The notes: generated by a model not told the origin, from the letters alone. Positions 1-5,337 are shown, counted from the first letter of the stretch. The stretch is DNA of 5,905 nucleotides from Flavobacteriales bacterium (GCA_027032855.1 JALVLX010000032.1:1-5905), one strand, 5' to 3'. A program made the numbers and translations.

Positions 1-1
1 C

Positions 2-172
2 CCAAAATATTTTGATAAGGTACACGTAATCTATACTTTTAAAGGTAAAGATATGAACCGCGAAAAATTGACCAAATGCGTTACGTTGTCTGAAGGGCGC
101 TACTGCGGCGTGTTTAAAATGTTTAGAACTTTTGCTGAAGTTTCTTACGAAATCAATTTTATTGAGGAATAG
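2..172 (+). CDS. OsmC-family protein, C-terminal fragment
   Basis: The open frame runs in from the left edge and ends at TAG (170-172), leaving the last 56 residues. The fragment contains KCVTLSEGRYCGVFKMF, which matches the C-terminal helix of OsmC/YhfA-type proteins (compare the 'LS..KYC.V..ML' pattern of YhfA-like members). The Cys in GRYCGV (fragment residue 35) lies where the family carries one of its two reactive cysteines. A second Cys occurs at fragment residue 26. The family includes thiol-dependent peroxidases acting on organic hydroperoxides, and also members of unknown substrate; this fragment cannot tell which. The protein is presumably cytosolic. The N-terminal half with the other conserved cysteine lies outside the window. 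No convincing terminator follows the stop codon. Confidence 0.82.
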   Translation, partial: PKYFDKVHVIYTFKGKDMNREKLTKCVTLSEGRYCGVFKMFRTFAEVSYEINFIEE

Positions 173-241
173 TTTTTAGTACCTAGTAGAAAGCGGTTAA
201 GTGGGAAGTGCGATAAAAACTGATTATAGGTATTAAATTAG

Positions 242-268
242 TTGTGCTTTGTAGAGGGTGTAATTTTG
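242..268 (+). promoter_or_regulatory. Possible Bacteroidota promoter (TTG / TAATTTTG)
   Basis: TAATTTTG (261-268) matches the TAnnTTTG -7 consensus exactly. A TTG lies at 242-244, but the 16-nt spacing is shorter than the usual 17-23. The box overlaps a short inverted repeat (GTAATT 260-265 / AATTAC 271-276). If active, the transcript would run through the palindromic element before reaching the gene at 548, giving a leader of about 270 nt. The call is weak because such boxes arise easily in A/T-rich DNA. Confidence 0.28.
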
Positions 269-342
269 ATAATTACCTAACGACTTCTAATTTCTATTAT
301 ATAACTTAAACTTCAATATTTTGAATATCGAACAAGGATTAA

Positions 343-360
343 TCCCGACATTCGTCGGGA
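343..360. repeat. GC-rich hairpin inside the palindromic element
   Basis: TCCCGAC (343-349) and GTCGGGA (354-360) form a perfect 7-bp stem with the four-base loop ATTC. It is much more GC-rich than its surroundings, and no T-run follows it, so it is unlikely to be a simple terminator. It is the first of the two hairpins enclosed by the outer arms. Confidence 0.75.
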
Positions 361-373
361 CAGGCTGATTTAA

Positions 374-409
374 GATTTTAGAAGTACTGTTTAAAAAACT
401 TCTAAAATC
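374..409. repeat. 12-bp perfect hairpin inside the palindromic element
   Basis: GATTTTAGAAGT (374-385) is the exact reverse complement of ACTTCTAAAATC (398-409), with a 12-nt loop between them. This is the second hairpin enclosed by the outer arms of the 321-439 element. A 12-bp perfect match is unlikely by chance at this spacing. Confidence 0.8.
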
Positions 410-547
410 GACGTTCCTTGATCGGTGTTCGGTGTTCAATTTTACAAAAATAATTTATAATATTGCAAATTAAAGTTATACCTAATAAGATATGCGTCGC
501 CGTATAGAGAAACTAAAATATAACATTGTTTCTATTAACAACACATT

Positions 548-973
548 ATGGAAAAAGATAAAAGTTACATTAACTTAACGGAAGAGCAGAAAATTCAACT
601 GCTACAACAATTGGTCAAAATGGCTAAAGCTGACAAAATTTTTAAGTTTGTTGAACTTAAATACTTGACCGAAATAGCCGAGTTAATGAATATTTCTGCC
701 ACAAAACTGGATGAAATTATTGCATCTGACAATATCGGACCTTTGCCTAAAACAAAACTTGAGCGTGCCAGACAACTATATAGGTTAACCGTTATGATGA
801 TGATTGACCATGTTGTTACCAAAGAAGAAATCAATCTACTTAAAACCTTTGCTGTTGAACTGGGACTTTCACCGGCAGGAGTGGATGCCATAATTGAAGC
901 CATGAATAACAACAAAGGTGGCATGTTGCTCAATGAAGAATTGTGTAAAATATTTTCTCTAAACATAAATTGA
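548..973 (+). CDS. TerB-like helical protein, first of a tandem pair
   Basis: This is a 141-residue, all-helical, cytosolic protein with no signal peptide or membrane segment. It resembles the TerB (tellurite-resistance B) fold, with two related halves. The first half (residues about 16-60) has the pattern KMAKADKIFKFVELKYLTEIA. The second (about 72-120) has MMMIDHVVTKEEINLLKTFAVELGLS. In typical TerB-like proteins the first half carries a DGE-type acidic motif; here it reads A28-D29-K30, so this copy has diverged and may have lost metal binding. It aligns over nearly its full length with the next gene, so the two are paralogs. The ATG at 548 has an A/T-rich leader without a Shine-Dalgarno sequence, as usual in this phylum. 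The role is unknown. The fold occurs in many stress and envelope contexts, and no other ter gene is present, so tellurite resistance should not be assumed. Confidence 0.8.
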   Translation: MEKDKSYINLTEEQKIQLLQQLVKMAKADKIFKFVELKYLTEIAELMNISATKLDEIIASDNIGPLPKTKLERARQLYRLTVMMMIDHVVTKEEINLLKTFAVELGLSPAGVDAIIEAMNNNKGGMLLNEELCKIFSLNIN

Positions 974-1380
974 TGAAATTAGAAGAAAAAATAACACTTC
1001 TTAAACAATTATATCAGATAAGTAAAGTTGATGGAGAAATTGCGGATACAGAGTTTGAATTTTTGATTGATTTGGCACACTCTTTAGAAGTTCCTTTTGA
1101 GGTTTTAGATGATATTTTTGATGAAAAAACTATTTACTTGAAAAATGAAGTCCCAAAAAATATCTACGAAAGAATAATTCAAATTTACCGGTTAGCATTA
1201 ATGATAGTGATTGACAATCATATTAAATTTGACGAAGTCAACCTCCTGAAAAATATCGCTATAGAGCTAAAGTTGCCAACGGAACCTGTCACTGTTATGC
1301 TATCTGAAATCGTAAACAATAAAGATAAAATTTTGGAGCCTGAAAAGTTATTTGATATCTTTAATGTAACTAACAATTAA
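973..1380 (+). CDS. TerB-like helical protein, second of a tandem pair
   Basis: This 135-residue helical protein is paralogous to the gene before it. Shared blocks include LL.QL near the N-terminus, the YRL...M.ID core (residues about 72-81 here), and the NLLK..A.EL segment (90-99). This copy keeps the TerB-type acidic motif V19-D20-G21-E22, which the upstream copy lacks. I chose the ATG at 973: it overlaps the upstream TGA as TGATG, a standard arrangement for translational coupling. The in-frame TTG at 970 is a less likely start. There is no Shine-Dalgarno sequence, so expression probably depends on termination-reinitiation from the upstream gene. The two products could form a heterodimer, which is inference. 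The cellular role is unknown. No hairpin terminator follows the stop at 1380, only a T-run at 1384-1391. Confidence 0.8.
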   Translation: MKLEEKITLLKQLYQISKVDGEIADTEFEFLIDLAHSLEVPFEVLDDIFDEKTIYLKNEVPKNIYERIIQIYRLALMIVIDNHIKFDEVNLLKNIAIELKLPTEPVTVMLSEIVNNKDKILEPEKLFDIFNVTNN

Positions 1381-1415
1381 ACGATTTTTTTATAAATACT
1401 TTGATAAAAAATATG

Positions 1416-1423
1416 TAATTTTG
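1416..1423 (+). promoter_or_regulatory. Candidate -7 box for the LEA-like gene
   Basis: TAATTTTG is an exact match to the Bacteroidota TAnnTTTG -7 element. Transcription would start near 1428-1430, giving a leader of about 18 nt before the ATG at 1447. The nearest TTTG (1400-1403) is only 12 nt upstream, so there is no correctly spaced -33 box. The gap of 66 nt after the TerB pair and the terminator behind the next gene suggest the LEA-like gene can be a separate transcript. Confidence 0.5.
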
Positions 1424-1446
1424 AACAAATATTAAACTATATTATT

Positions 1447-1896
1447 ATGGGACTATTTGATTCACTAAAAAAAATGTTTGGCCAAGCCAAAGTTAAAGCC
1501 GAAGAATTAGCCGAAGATGCTAATGAATTCGTAGAAAAAACCGCCAAAGTCGCTGATGAAAAATTTGAAAAAATCAGTGAAGAACTGAAAGAAGAAACTA
1601 AAGAACTTAGAGAAAAAGCTTCTGACGTTTTTGAAGATGTTGCTGAAAAAGCAAAAAATGTGACAACTGATGTAACAGAAGGTTTGAAAAAAGCCGGTAA
1701 TGACCTTATGGAAGAAACTAAAGACATTAGAGAAAAAGCATCCGATGTAGTAGAAAAAGTTGCTGACAAAGCTTCTGAAGTAGCTGAAAAAGTAACCGAT
1801 AAAGTAAATGATCTTACTAAAAAAGAAGATACTACTGCTGAAGAAAATGTCACCGACGAAACTACAACAGACGACAAAAAATCTGATGAAGCCTAG
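1447..1896 (+). CDS. LEA/apolipoprotein-like amphipathic helical protein
   Basis: This 149-residue protein is extremely rich in Lys, Glu, Asp and Ala, with no Cys or Trp. A short amphipathic start (MGLFDSLKKMFGQAK) is followed by a long run of charged helix, about residues 15-125, in the 11-residue-like A..V/L..K.E pattern of LEA group 3, YtxH-like and apolipoprotein-type proteins. The tail, 126-149, is acidic and rich in Thr and Asp, and probably disordered. Residues 49-69 and 89-109 are near-identical copies exactly 40 residues apart. There is no signal peptide, so it is probably cytosolic, and the N-terminal helix could touch membranes. Proteins of this composition are often linked to desiccation, osmotic or envelope stress, but composition alone does not prove a role. 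The gene has its own candidate promoter and terminator. The long antisense frame over it is a composition artefact. Confidence 0.8.
   Translation: MGLFDSLKKMFGQAKVKAEELAEDANEFVEKTAKVADEKFEKISEELKEETKELREKASDVFEDVAEKAKNVTTDVTEGLKKAGNDLMEETKDIREKASDVVEKVADKASEVAEKVTDKVNDLTKKEDTTAEENVTDETTTDDKKSDEA
1591..1773 (+). repeat. Internal 120-nt-spaced duplication in the LEA-like gene
   Basis: The copies are 1591-1653 and 1711-1773 (residues 49-69 and 89-109). Both begin EETK and share REKASDV, with conservative changes elsewhere (for example ELREK/DIREK and EDVAEKA/EKVADKA). GAAGAAACTAAAGA is identical in both at the DNA level. The spacing is exactly 120 nt, suggesting an in-frame tandem duplication of a 40-residue unit followed by divergence. 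Confidence 0.75.
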
Positions 1897-1916
1897 AAAA
1901 AAACAAAAAACATATC

Positions 1917-1948
1917 AAACGGCGGGCTGAAATATCAGTCCGCTGTTT
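1917..1948 (+). terminator. Rho-independent terminator after the LEA-like gene
   Basis: The arms 1917-1930 and 1935-1948 form a 14-bp stem with two G-U pairs and a four-base loop (AATA). The core is GCGGGCTGA/TCAGTCCGC. The right arm ends in TTTT, continuing TGTTTAT, and A-runs lie on the left side. It begins 21 nt after the stop codon and separates the small-protein genes from thrS. Confidence 0.82.
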
Positions 1949-2010
1949 TGTTTATGACTAAAAATCAACAAAATCAAAAAATAATATATAGATTAATGTA
2001 TAAATTGTTT

Positions 2011-2018
2011 TAAATTTG
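2011..2018 (+). promoter_or_regulatory. Candidate -7 box for the thrS operon
   Basis: TAAATTTG matches TAnnTTTG exactly and lies 52 nt upstream of the thrS ATG. The predicted transcript start near 2023-2025 falls at the beginning of the AACTTTY heptamer tract, so nearly the whole leader would be that repeat. No TTG sits at the expected -33 distance. The position directly after a terminator and before a four-gene operon supports the call. Confidence 0.55.
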
Positions 2019-2023
2019 CACCC

Positions 2024-2055
2024 AACTTTTAACTTTCAACTTTTAACTTTCAACT
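2024..2055 (+). repeat. AACTTT[T/C] heptamer tandem repeat in the thrS leader
   Basis: The 14-nt unit AACTTTTAACTTTC occurs twice without error (2024-2037 and 2038-2051), followed by a partial AACT. Each unit is itself two heptamers, AACTTTT and AACTTTC, so there are four alternating heptamers and a partial fifth. The tract ends 7 nt before the thrS start codon. Similar tracts are common before genes in flavobacteria (from memory). Copy number could vary by slippage and alter leader length. Confidence 0.85.
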
Positions 2056-2062
2056 AAATAAC

Positions 2063-4009
2063 ATGAACATCAAAATTACCTTACCCGACGGCAGTGTTAA
2101 AGAATACCCTAGCGGTATAACGCCTTACGAAGTAGCCAAAGACATTAGTGAAGGTTTGGCGCGCAATGTCATTTCAGCCAAATTTAATGACAAAAAAGTG
2201 GAAACAAGCACCCCATTAACCACCGACGGTAATTTGATATTATTTACCTGGAATGATGACGAAGGTAAAAAAACTTTTTGGCACTCATCTGCTCACTTGA
2301 TGGCTCAAGCAATATTAAAATTTTATCCCGATGCCAAACTAACAATAGGACCGGCTATTGACAGCGGTTTTTATTATGATATAGATTTTGGCGACAAACA
2401 AATTTCTGAAAAAGATTTTGACAAAATCGAAAAGAAGATGCTGGAGATTGCCAAAGGCAAACACGAATTCAAATTACGGGAAGTCTCCAAAAAAGATGCT
2501 TTGGATATGTATCACAAAGAAAACAATCCGTTTAAAATTGAGTTAATCGAAAATTTAAACGACGGTGATATCACCTTTTGTGACCACGACGACTTTACCG
2601 ACTTATGCCGTGGCGGACATATCCCGCATACCGGATTGATTAAAGCCGTTAAACTGCTCAATGTTGCCGGTGCTTACTGGCGTGGCGACGAAACCAAACC
2701 GCAATTGACAAGGGTTTACGGTATTTCATTCCCTAAACAAAAACTACTTAAAGAACATTTGGCACTGCTCGAAGAAGCCAAAAAACGCGACCATCGTAAG
2801 TTGGGCAAGGAATTAGAGTTGTTTTCATTTTCTAACAAAGTGGGACAAGGTTTACCTTTGTGGTTACCAAAAGGTGCCGCCCTACGCGAACGTTTGGAAA
2901 ACTTTTTGAAAAAAGCTCAGAAAAAAGCCGGTTATCAACAGGTGGTCACACCACACATAGGACACAAGAACCTTTATGTAACTTCCGGACACTATGAAAA
3001 ATACGGACAAGACAGTTTTCAACCCATTAACACACCAAAAGAAGGCGAAGAATTTTTGCTCAAACCGATGAACTGTCCGCATCACATCGAAATCTTTAAA
3101 AACAAACCCTACAGTTACAAAGATTTACCGGTGCGTTTTGCCGAGTTTGGCACCGTTTATCGTTACGAACAAAGCGGCGAATTACACGGTTTGACCCGTG
3201 TACGTGGATTTACCCAAGACGATGCCCATATTTTCTGTACACCCGATCAACTTTTAGAAGAATTTAAAAAAGTAATTGATTTGGTCATGTACGTGTTCGG
3301 CTCCTTGGGATTTGAAAACTTTACAGCACAAATATCATTGCGTGACAAAGAAGATCATAGTAAATATATAGGAAGCGATGAAAATTGGGAACGCGCCGAA
3401 CAAGCCATTATCCAAGCGGCAAAAGACAAAAACCTCAATACCGTTACCGAATACGGAGAAGCTGCTTTTTACGGACCAAAATTAGACTTTATGGTCAAAG
3501 ACGCATTGGGACGTAGTTGGCAATTGGGTACCATTCAAGTGGATTACAACCTCCCCGAACGCTTTGATTTGACTTATACCGGTGCAGACAACAAACCGCA
3601 CCGTCCGGTGATGATTCACCGTGCGCCATTCGGTTCCATGGAACGTTTTATTGCTATTTTGTTAGAACATACAGGCGGTAATTTCCCGCTTTGGTTGACG
3701 CCCGAACAAGTTAAAATTTTGCCTATTAGTGAAAAATATGAAAAATATGCAAAAAATGTTTTAAATTTGCTCGATAATTCGGATATTCGCGCCACGATTG
3801 ATTTGCGGAATGAAAAGGTCGGTAGAAAAATCCGCGATGCCGAAGTAATGAAGGTGCCTTTTATGATTATTATAGGCGAGAAAGAAGCCGAAAACGGCAC
3901 GGTTTCTGTAAGGAAACACAAAGAAGGCAATTTGGGAAGCTTTACAATTGACGAATTTGTCGATTATATTCGTAAAAAAAGCCAAAAAGACCTTAAAAAA
4001 TTTGAATAA
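2063..4009 (+). CDS. thrS: Threonyl-tRNA synthetase
   Basis: This cytosolic class II synthetase charges tRNA-Thr with threonine and hydrolyses mischarged Ser-tRNA-Thr. It is a full-length 648 residues. The TGS domain is about residues 1-62 (starts MNIKITLPDGS). The editing domain, about 63-225, contains the HSSAH motif (H74, H78) and the LCRGGH motif (C182, H186). The catalytic core, about 245-540, carries the zinc ligands C338 (MNCPHH), H389 (DDAHIF) and H519 (MIHRAPFG). Motif 2 is YRYEQSGELHGLTRVRGF (366-383), with R367 and R379. Motif 3 is GSMERFIAILLEH (524-536), with R528. The anticodon-binding domain is about 545-640. All key residues are intact. The gene is preceded by a TAnnTTTG box and a heptamer repeat tract and is first in the thrS-infC-rpmI-rplT cluster, 21 nt from infC. 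The leader is too short for a T-box riboswitch. Confidence 0.99.
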   Translation: MNIKITLPDGSVKEYPSGITPYEVAKDISEGLARNVISAKFNDKKVETSTPLTTDGNLILFTWNDDEGKKTFWHSSAHLMAQAILKFYPDAKLTIGPAIDSGFYYDIDFGDKQISEKDFDKIEKKMLEIAKGKHEFKLREVSKKDALDMYHKENNPFKIELIENLNDGDITFCDHDDFTDLCRGGHIPHTGLIKAVKLLNVAGAYWRGDETKPQLTRVYGISFPKQKLLKEHLALLEEAKKRDHRKLGKELELFSFSNKVGQGLPLWLPKGAALRERLENFLKKAQKKAGYQQVVTPHIGHKNLYVTSGHYEKYGQDSFQPINTPKEGEEFLLKPMNCPHHIEIFKNKPYSYKDLPVRFAEFGTVYRYEQSGELHGLTRVRGFTQDDAHIFCTPDQLLEEFKKVIDLVMYVFGSLGFENFTAQISLRDKEDHSKYIGSDENWERAEQAIIQAAKDKNLNTVTEYGEAAFYGPKLDFMVKDALGRSWQLGTIQVDYNLPERFDLTYTGADNKPHRPVMIHRAPFGSMERFIAILLEHTGGNFPLWLTPEQVKILPISEKYEKYAKNVLNLLDNSDIRATIDLRNEKVGRKIRDAEVMKVPFMIIIGEKEAENGTVSVRKHKEGNLGSFTIDEFVDYIRKKSQKDLKKFE

Positions 4010-4030
4010 TAACCATAAAAATATACAACC

Positions 4031-4033
4031 ATA
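4031..4033 (+). promoter_or_regulatory. Non-canonical AUA start codon of infC
   Basis: ATA is the best candidate start because it restores the family's MAIRRRR N-terminus, and no standard start exists between the stop at 4016-4018 and the conserved RINDEI block. IF3 itself discriminates against non-AUG, non-GUG and non-UUG codons, so such a start allows negative feedback, as established for AUU in enterobacterial infC. No Shine-Dalgarno sequence is visible in the 21-nt gap after thrS. Confidence 0.75.
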
Positions 4034-4597
4034 GCAATACGTAGAAGACGCAGTCGAAGACCGGGAAGGGTAATCAAGAAAAACCCGCATCGTATCAATG
4101 ACGAAATTACCGCCAGAGAAGTTCGTTTGGTAGGTGATAACGTGGAGGTAGGAATTTACCCGATTAGAGAGGCATTAAGAATTGCCGAAGAACAAGGTTT
4201 GGATTTGGCAGAAATTTCTCCCAAAGCCGACCCGCCGGTTTGTAAGATTTTGGATTACAAGAAATTCTTGTACGACCAAAAAAAGAAAGAAAAAGCCATC
4301 AAGGCAAAAACCCAAAAGGTCACGCTTAAAGAGATCAGATTTGGTCCCAACACAGATGACCATGATTATGAATTTAAGAAAAAACACGCCATGAATTTCC
4401 TTAAAGAAGGAAATAAACTCAAGGCGTATGTATTCTTTAAAGGGCGTTCAATCATTTTTAAAGACCAAGGACAAATTTTATTGTTGCGCTTGGCACAAGA
4501 TTTGGAAGAATACGGCAAAGTAGAACAAATGCCCAAATTAGAAGGTAAAAAAATGATTATGCTGATGGCTCCCAAATCGCAAAAGAAAAAGAATTAG
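4031..4597 (+). CDS. infC: Translation initiation factor IF-3, AUA start
   Basis: IF3 binds the 30S subunit, checks the initiator tRNA and start codon, and prevents premature 50S joining. Starting at ATA (4031) gives 188 residues: a basic leader (MAIRRRRSRRPGR), the N-domain with RINDEI and AREVRLVGDN (residues 21-38), the signature region KILDYKKFLY (72-81), a Lys-rich linker, and the C-domain from about 96 with KEIRFGP, HDYEFKKKHA, VFFKGRS (134-140) and MPKLEGK. The frame is open back to TAA at 4016. No ATG, GTG or TTG occurs upstream of the conserved N-domain; the first TTG (4127) would remove 32 residues, including RINDEI. Family members commonly start MAIR, which fits ATA-GCA-ATA-CGT. 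A second ATA (4037) is a less likely alternative. IF3 genes elsewhere use AUU for autoregulation, so AUA is plausible. Confidence 0.97.
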   Translation: MAIRRRRSRRPGRVIKKNPHRINDEITAREVRLVGDNVEVGIYPIREALRIAEEQGLDLAEISPKADPPVCKILDYKKFLYDQKKKEKAIKAKTQKVTLKEIRFGPNTDDHDYEFKKKHAMNFLKEGNKLKAYVFFKGRSIIFKDQGQILLLRLAQDLEEYGKVEQMPKLEGKKMIMLMAPKSQKKKN

Positions 4598-4626
4598 ATA
4601 TAAATAATATATAAAGAAGAAGGATT

Positions 4627-4824
4627 ATGCCAAAATTAAAAGTAAAAGCAAGTGCCAAGAAACGGTTCAAAATGACCGGTTCGGGCAAGATCAAGAGAAA
4701 ACACGCTTATAAAAGTCACATTTTGACTAAAAAAAGCAAAAAACGTAAGTTACGGTTAACACATGCCACTTTGGTAAGTGATGCCGATAAAAACAACGTA
4801 TTAACATCATTGGGATTGAAATAA
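4627..4824 (+). CDS. rpmI: 50S ribosomal protein L35
   Basis: This 65-residue, strongly basic protein begins MPKLKVKASAKKRFKMTGSGKIKRKHA, followed by SHILTKKSKKRKLRL, the diagnostic L35 blocks. Length is normal for the family. It assembles early into the large ribosomal subunit. It starts 29 nt after infC. The leader contains the purine-rich AGAAGAAGGA ending 3 nt before the ATG, the most Shine-Dalgarno-like sequence in the window, although its spacing is unusually short. It is followed by an unexpectedly long gap before rplT. Confidence 0.98.
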   Translation: MPKLKVKASAKKRFKMTGSGKIKRKHAYKSHILTKKSKKRKLRLTHATLVSDADKNNVLTSLGLK

Positions 4825-4929
4825 ATTCCGGTGATTTGGTAGATTTATTAACCCTGGAACAGTGCTAAAATACTAAAAAATCAAGTGTCAAATAACTTTG
4901 ACCGCCTGTTACAAAAAAATCATTAAACT
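4825..4929 (+). promoter_or_regulatory. Structured rpmI-rplT spacer, possible L20 control element
   Basis: This 105-nt gap is long for two ribosomal protein genes of one operon. A perfect hairpin is GTCAAA (4887-4892) / TTTGAC (4897-4902) with loop TAAC. A longer-range stem pairs 4858-4865 (AACAGTGC, T4863 bulged) with 4904-4910 (GCCTGTT); it abuts the hairpin and could stack on it. L20 represses its own operon in other bacteria by binding helix junctions that mimic 23S rRNA, so this may be such a site (inference). The alternative is an internal rplT promoter: TAACTTTG (4893-4900) matches TAnnTTTG, though without a -33 TTG. Confidence 0.4.
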
Positions 4930-5274
4930 ATGCCTAGATCAGTAAATTCAGTAGCAAAAAGAAGACGTCGCAAAAAAATCCTGAAACAAGCAAAAGGATA
5001 TTTCGGACGCAGAAAAAATGTCTATACAGTCGCTAAAAATGCGGTTGAAAAAGCTATGCTTTATGCATACAGAGACAGAAAACAAAAGAAACGTAATTTT
5101 AGAAGCCTTTGGATACAGCGTATCAATGCCGCAGCTCGCCAACACGGTATGTCGTATTCAAAATTTATGGGAAAAATTCACGCCAACAATATCGACTTGA
5201 ACCGTAAAGTTCTCGCCGATTTGGCTATGAACCACCCCGAAGCTTTTAAAGCAATTGTTGAAAAAATCAAATAA
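4930..5274 (+). CDS. rplT: 50S ribosomal protein L20
   Basis: This 114-residue basic protein begins MPRSVNSVAKRRRRKKILKQAKGYFGRRKN, the long RNA-binding N-terminal tail of L20, followed by the globular RNA-binding domain with WIQRINAAARQHGMSYSKFM (residues about 61-80) and LNRKVLADLA. Length and motifs are typical. L20 is essential for early 50S assembly, binds domain II of 23S rRNA, and in several bacteria also represses its own operon. The ATG at 4930 has an A-rich leader without a Shine-Dalgarno sequence. It is the last gene of the cluster and is followed by a strong hairpin terminator. Confidence 0.98.
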   Translation: MPRSVNSVAKRRRRKKILKQAKGYFGRRKNVYTVAKNAVEKAMLYAYRDRKQKKRNFRSLWIQRINAAARQHGMSYSKFMGKIHANNIDLNRKVLADLAMNHPEAFKAIVEKIK

Positions 5275-5297
5275 TTAACGGATTTATTATTTATATC

Positions 5298-5337
5298 TAA
5301 CAACAAAAGGAAGCTCTCAAGCTTCCTTTTGTTGTTA
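5298..5337 (+). terminator. Terminator of the thrS-rplT operon
   Basis: Arms 5298-5315 and 5320-5337 are perfectly complementary over 18 bp, around the loop CTCA. The base of the right arm is CCTTTTGTTGTTA, so the T-rich segment lies within the arm. The left arm is correspondingly A-rich, so the structure could also work on the opposite strand. It begins 23 nt after the rplT stop. Confidence 0.88.

Larger units (their letters stand above)
321..439. repeat. Composite palindromic element with three-way-junction fold
   Basis: The outer arms are 321-338 and 415-439. The right arm contains a perfect tandem heptamer, TCGGTGT twice (422-428 and 429-435). With one copy looped out, the arms pair at 17 of 18 positions, two of them G-U, with one A-A mismatch. 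Inside lie two perfect hairpins, 343-360 and 374-409. The whole can therefore form a closed stem with two side hairpins, as RNA or as single-stranded DNA. Flavobacterial genomes carry many intergenic repeats with similar motifs, so I read this as a member of a dispersed REP/MITE-like family. That membership is from memory and untested. No transposase lies nearby. Confidence 0.7.
173..547. other. 375-nt non-coding region with structured repeat
   Basis: There is no credible reading frame between the OsmC-like gene and the next start. The region is A/T-rich and holds a possible promoter box (261-268), a composite palindromic element (321-439), a small hairpin (491-506, TATGCG/CGTATA with one G-U pair), and two imperfect -7-like boxes, TAATATTG (458-465) and TAACATTG (521-528). 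Either box could drive the gene at 548, and neither has a TTG at the expected -33 distance. The rest shows nothing I can identify. Confidence 0.7.

Noticed and set aside
491..506. Small hairpin TATGCG/CGTATA as a terminator or RNA gene
   Set aside because: Six base pairs with one G-U and no T-run; this is compatible with chance.
595..966. Antisense frame over the first TerB-like gene
   Set aside because: The sense protein aligns with its neighbour; the antisense translation has no recognisable domain or paralog.
970..972. TTG as start of the second TerB-like gene
   Set aside because: The ATG three bases on, at 973, overlaps the upstream TGA as TGATG, and the extra residue adds nothing conserved.
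548..1380. Tellurite-resistance (ter) operon
   Set aside because: Only TerB-like folds are present; no terC, terD or terZ-type gene is seen, so a resistance label would be unsupported.
1437..1877. 146-residue antisense reading frame over the LEA-like gene
   Set aside because: It is Ser/Phe/Val-rich nonsense produced by reading Lys/Glu/Ala codons backwards. The sense frame has the start, helical pattern, promoter and terminator.
2024..2055. CRISPR-like repeat
   Set aside because: The units are directly adjacent without spacers and only 7-14 nt long.
1981..2062. T-box riboswitch before thrS
   Set aside because: The leader after the likely promoter is only about 40 nt, mostly heptamer repeat, with no T-box sequence or antiterminator. 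T-boxes are mainly a Gram-positive feature.
3616..4090. Antisense frames over the 3' end of thrS and the start of infC
   Set aside because: They lie opposite strongly conserved coding sequence and show no family motif.
4127..4129. TTG as the infC start
   Set aside because: It would delete 32 residues including the conserved RINDEI and basic leader; the frame is open and conserved upstream to the ATA at 4031.
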